A DNA stretch of 21,219 nucleotides from a virus. The notes under the pieces are model-generated. The model did not search any database and was not told the origin of the DNA. It saw only the letters and a list, made by a program, of their open reading frames with translations. The translations under genes and the position numbers were made by a program. Below, piece by piece: positions 18,836-21,219 of this stretch. Position 1 is the first letter of the stretch. Each line of letters starts with the position of its first letter. The stretch spans positions 1 through 21,219 of the IMG/VR virus record IMGVR_UViG_3300025645_000551. One strand, given 5' to 3'.

Positions 18836-21219
18836 ATGGGCGAATATACGATCCCCGGATTTCTCAGCGGTAAGAATTACCGCTTCACGATCGCTGGGGA
18901 CCAGCCGTCGCCCACAGAGATGCAGCGTATGCAGGGTATTCTGCAGCGCGACGAGATGGCGTACAAGCAGGAGTTTGAGGGTACAACAGGGATGCAAATC
19001 CCCTATGACCCGGAGGCCGGCACCGCTATTGGTCGCGGTCTCGAGCGCGGCATCCCACAGTTTCAGTCTGCATTAGGGAGCGCTGCCGGCGCTGCCGGGC
19101 TTGAGGGTGTCAGCGACTACCTAAAAGATGCCGCCCGCGACCGCCAACGAGCCACTCTCGCCACTAACCCAAGTGTTATGGAGTCCTCAGACTTCCGCGA
19201 CGTGCGCGGACTATCTTCCGGTCTGACCTATGTCGGCGAGCTGATCGGTGAGCAACTGCCGCTGATTAGCGGCACCGTTGCCGCGACCGGCGCAGGTATG
19301 TTGGCTGGGGCGTCTGCCCCCGTGGCCGCAGGTCTCGGTACGATATTAGTTTCCTACCCGCAGTTGTTTGGTTCCAACATCCAGCGACAAGAAGGTGAAG
19401 TCGCTGCCGGCAATCTCGCCGCTGTGGACGTCCCAGAGGCCGCACTCACTGCGATCGGTCAAACCGCACTTGAAGCCGCGTCCAACGTGTTGCTTGTGGG
19501 GCAGGCGGGTAAAGGTCTTGGCCGTGCGCTGCTCACGAACATCCCTGCGGAAGCCGCCACTGAGGTGGGGCAGCAGGTGCTCGAACGGAAGCAGGCCGGA
19601 CTCGACCTCGATTCAGAAGACGCCTACCGCGAATACCTCGACGCCGGTGTTGCCGGTGGCACATTGGGTGGTGTGTTTGGTGCCGCAGGGGCGATGGGCG
19701 GTCGTCGCCGTACGGCAGAAGAAGACGAGCAGCTGCAGCTCCCCCCGCCATCCGAAGCCGAAAGCGGTCAGTTTGACGATGATCCTGTAGGGCAGCGGCC
19801 CGGCCCAGACGCGGGCAATGCCACAATAGTCGGCACCACGCGGATCACCAGCCGCGGCCTAAACGAAACGCAGGTTAGCCTCAGCGACGGGAAGAAGATA
19901 ATCCTGCCCGGCGACGCCTCGCAGGCAGAAATTGACGCTGCGGTAAATACGTACCGAGCGTCGGCACAAGGACGCACACCTCCACCGCCGGCATCAAAAC
20001 CGCCGTTTGACCCTGACAGCATCGAAGATGCGGAGGTTGTCGCCGACCCCGTAGACCTTGGTCCACTACCTGACCCTGCGCAGCCGATTACCACGGAAAC
20101 GCTAAAGGCTCTCGGTATCCCCGAAGCCGCACGTACGTACCGGCGGTTTGCGGAGGGGGCTCTTTCACGTGCTGACGCAATCAAGCAACTGCAGTCATTT
20201 GTCGATGCCGCAGACTTTGACGGTCGCCCTGACCTTCGGGCTGCGTCGCAACGTACGCGACAGTTTATTGGGGAACTGCGGAAGGCTGAGTCGCAACCTG
20301 CACCCATACCGGCACAAGAACCGACGCTATCTGAGGCCGACGCATTTGAACTTGCTGCTGCTGAGGCTGATGCGGCGCGTGCAGCGGAAGCAGCAGACCG
20401 CGCCGGAGCCACTCCCGCGGCCAAAGCCGACGCAGCCAAAGGCGCGGCACAGGGTGAGATGGACCTTGGCCCCGTCGCCGACCCAGATGCAGTAGTTGAA
20501 GAAAGTGCAGCTCCCACGGCGCCGTCGCGCCCTACACTCAAACCCATACCGTTTGACCAATACGCCCGCAAACCGGGGTCCGCCGAATTACTACCCGGTA
20601 CAAATGTACGGGGTGAAGCCCCGATAATCGACCTCGGGGGCCGAAAGATCGTGCTCCGCGAGATAAATGGTGTACAGGTGCCGTTCTACTTGAGCTCTGG
20701 GCGGGCCGGGAAAAAAGATGTCCCCGCCGGCAAGTGGTACCCCATCCTCGGGATCGGTGCCGACGGGTGGATAAACAAAGGGACCCAGCAGCAAATTGCG
20801 GATTACTACGGTAGCCCCGAACTGCGCAATGCAGCTCAAGAGCTGGATGCCACCATCGGTGATATTCGCGAAGACACCTCTATACCTAAAGTGAAGCCTA
20901 CCGGTGCGCATATTGATGCCATCAATGCGGGGTTCACGCCGACAGAGAACCAAACGGCAGATACAATAACCACACTGAACCAAAACCTGCAATCGCTCCT
21001 CGACCGTATAGGGGAAACACCAACACCGTCGCCAAAGGAGCCCTCCCCTTCCGCCGCGGCAGTGGAGCCGGAGGTGACTGCAGCGCCTCCGGCTCAACCA
21101 GAACAAGCAGTTCTTGCGGATGCCGTTGATATCCCGCTGCCAGATGGTACCTCTGCACCTATCGTTTTCTATGATGTATCGTCAGCTATAGACCGCGGAC
21201 TTGGCACTCCGGCCCCGCC
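18836..21219 (+). CDS. very large internal virion / ejection-type protein, N-terminal part (truncated by window edge)
   Basis: At least 794 residues, open to the window end. ATG 18836 follows AGAGG (18826-18830) five bases upstream. The N-terminus (MGEYTIPGFLSGKNYRFTIA) leads to a helical region with IGRGLERGIPQFQSALGSAA. A Gly/Ala-rich hydrophobic stretch lies at residues about 143-180 (LISGTVAATGAGMLAGASAP ...), then PAEAATEVGQQVLERKQAGL and AYREYLDAGVAGGTLGGVFG near residues 235-285. I associate this pair with giant phage polyvalent or internal virion proteins. The rest is acidic, Pro/Ala-rich linker containing a small beta domain around residues 590-660 (IIDLGGRKIVLREINGVQVP ... KWYPILGIGADGW). 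Enzymatic domains, if any, must lie beyond the window. It is probably packaged in the virion and ejected. Confidence 0.75.
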   Translation, partial: MGEYTIPGFLSGKNYRFTIAGDQPSPTEMQRMQGILQRDEMAYKQEFEGTTGMQIPYDPEAGTAIGRGLERGIPQFQSALGSAAGAAGLEGVSDYLKDAARDRQRATLATNPSVMESSDFRDVRGLSSGLTYVGELIGEQLPLISGTVAATGAGMLAGASAPVAAGLGTILVSYPQLFGSNIQRQEGEVAAGNLAAVDVPEAALTAIGQTALEAASNVLLVGQAGKGLGRALLTNIPAEAATEVGQQVLERKQAGLDLDSEDAYREYLDAGVAGGTLGGVFGAAGAMGGRRRTAEEDEQLQLPPPSEAESGQFDDDPVGQRPGPDAGNATIVGTTRITSRGLNETQVSLSDGKKIILPGDASQAEIDAAVNTYRASAQGRTPPPPASKPPFDPDSIEDAEVVADPVDLGPLPDPAQPITTETLKALGIPEAARTYRRFAEGALSRADAIKQLQSFVDAADFDGRPDLRAASQRTRQFIGELRKAESQPAPIPAQEPTLSEADAFELAAAEADAARAAEAADRAGATPAAKADAAKGAAQGEMDLGPVADPDAVVEESAAPTAPSRPTLKPIPFDQYARKPGSAELLPGTNVRGEAPIIDLGGRKIVLREINGVQVPFYLSSGRAGKKDVPAGKWYPILGIGADGWINKGTQQQIADYYGSPELRNAAQELDATIGDIREDTSIPKVKPTGAHIDAINAGFTPTENQTADTITTLNQNLQSLLDRIGETPTPSPKEPSPSAAAVEPEVTAAPPAQPEQAVLADAVDIPLPDGTSAPIVFYDVSSAIDRGLGTPAP

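Noticed and set aside
16901-19826. Minus-strand open frames of 281, 125 and 97 codons and others in this stretch
   Set aside because: All are antisense to continuous + strand genes with coherent protein families. GC-rich codon use creates long shadow frames.
19768-20571. 267-codon minus-strand frame
   Set aside because: It is Ser/Ala-rich, antisense to the open giant gene, has no recognisable motif, and the + frame continues through it.
1-21219. tRNA genes, insertion sequences, integrase or attachment sites
   Set aside because: None seen. The window is almost fully occupied by structural genes and no cloverleaf or terminal inverted repeat stood out by eye.

Overview
This window looks like part of the late structural region of a tailed double-stranded DNA phage, most likely an uncultivated marine podovirus. 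Every gene I can support is on the + strand. The genes are packed almost without gaps: most junctions have short spacers of about 15 nt or less, or TGATG/ATGA-type stop-start overlaps. Many of the proteins are families I recognise from memory in marine podoviruses: SU10-type adaptor-like proteins, a GGW-DGDK-RFR tail protein, a YMSPY/GAFGGSR virion protein, a DGMSD/SDGEFVIPAD protein and a tail assembly chaperone. I ran no database search. Terminase, portal, capsid, replication, lysis and integration genes are not in the window, and no bacterial flank is visible, so a prophage cannot be formally excluded. The flanking genes are GC-rich, which argues against a low-GC host such as SAR11.

Layout. 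(1) 3-2375 is the neck module: a partial adaptor-like protein, a small former zinc-ribbon-like protein, a very basic repeat peptide, a full adaptor-like protein, a small conserved protein and a small structural protein. (2) 2379-7537 is a cassette of receptor-binding genes with lower GC: two tandem trimeric-adhesin-like fibres sharing modules, two small proteins, a protein with ten propeller-like repeats arranged 5+5, and a tail fibre assembly chaperone. (3) 7547-9751 encodes a protein of about 31 repeats of about 22 residues. (4) 9761-14103 carries a further fibre, a nozzle/stabilisation-like tail protein and a fibre or fibre-adaptor with a C-terminal jelly-roll-like domain. (5) A 64-bp gap, the longest in the window, contains a near-ideal extended -10 promoter. 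(6) 14168-end is an internal-virion/DNA-ejection-like module of five genes, the last running off the window.

Working together, modules 1 and 4 would build the tail stub under the portal. Modules 2 to 4 supply several alternative or cooperating adhesins plus their chaperone. Module 6 supplies proteins carried in the capsid that would enter the cell ahead of the DNA. The most interesting signals are the 5+5 repeat adhesin, the pair of mosaic fibres with near-identical DNA anchors, the large repeat protein with four DADPDA loops, the isolated promoter, and a recurrent short Gly-Gly-hydrophobic motif shared by three virion proteins.
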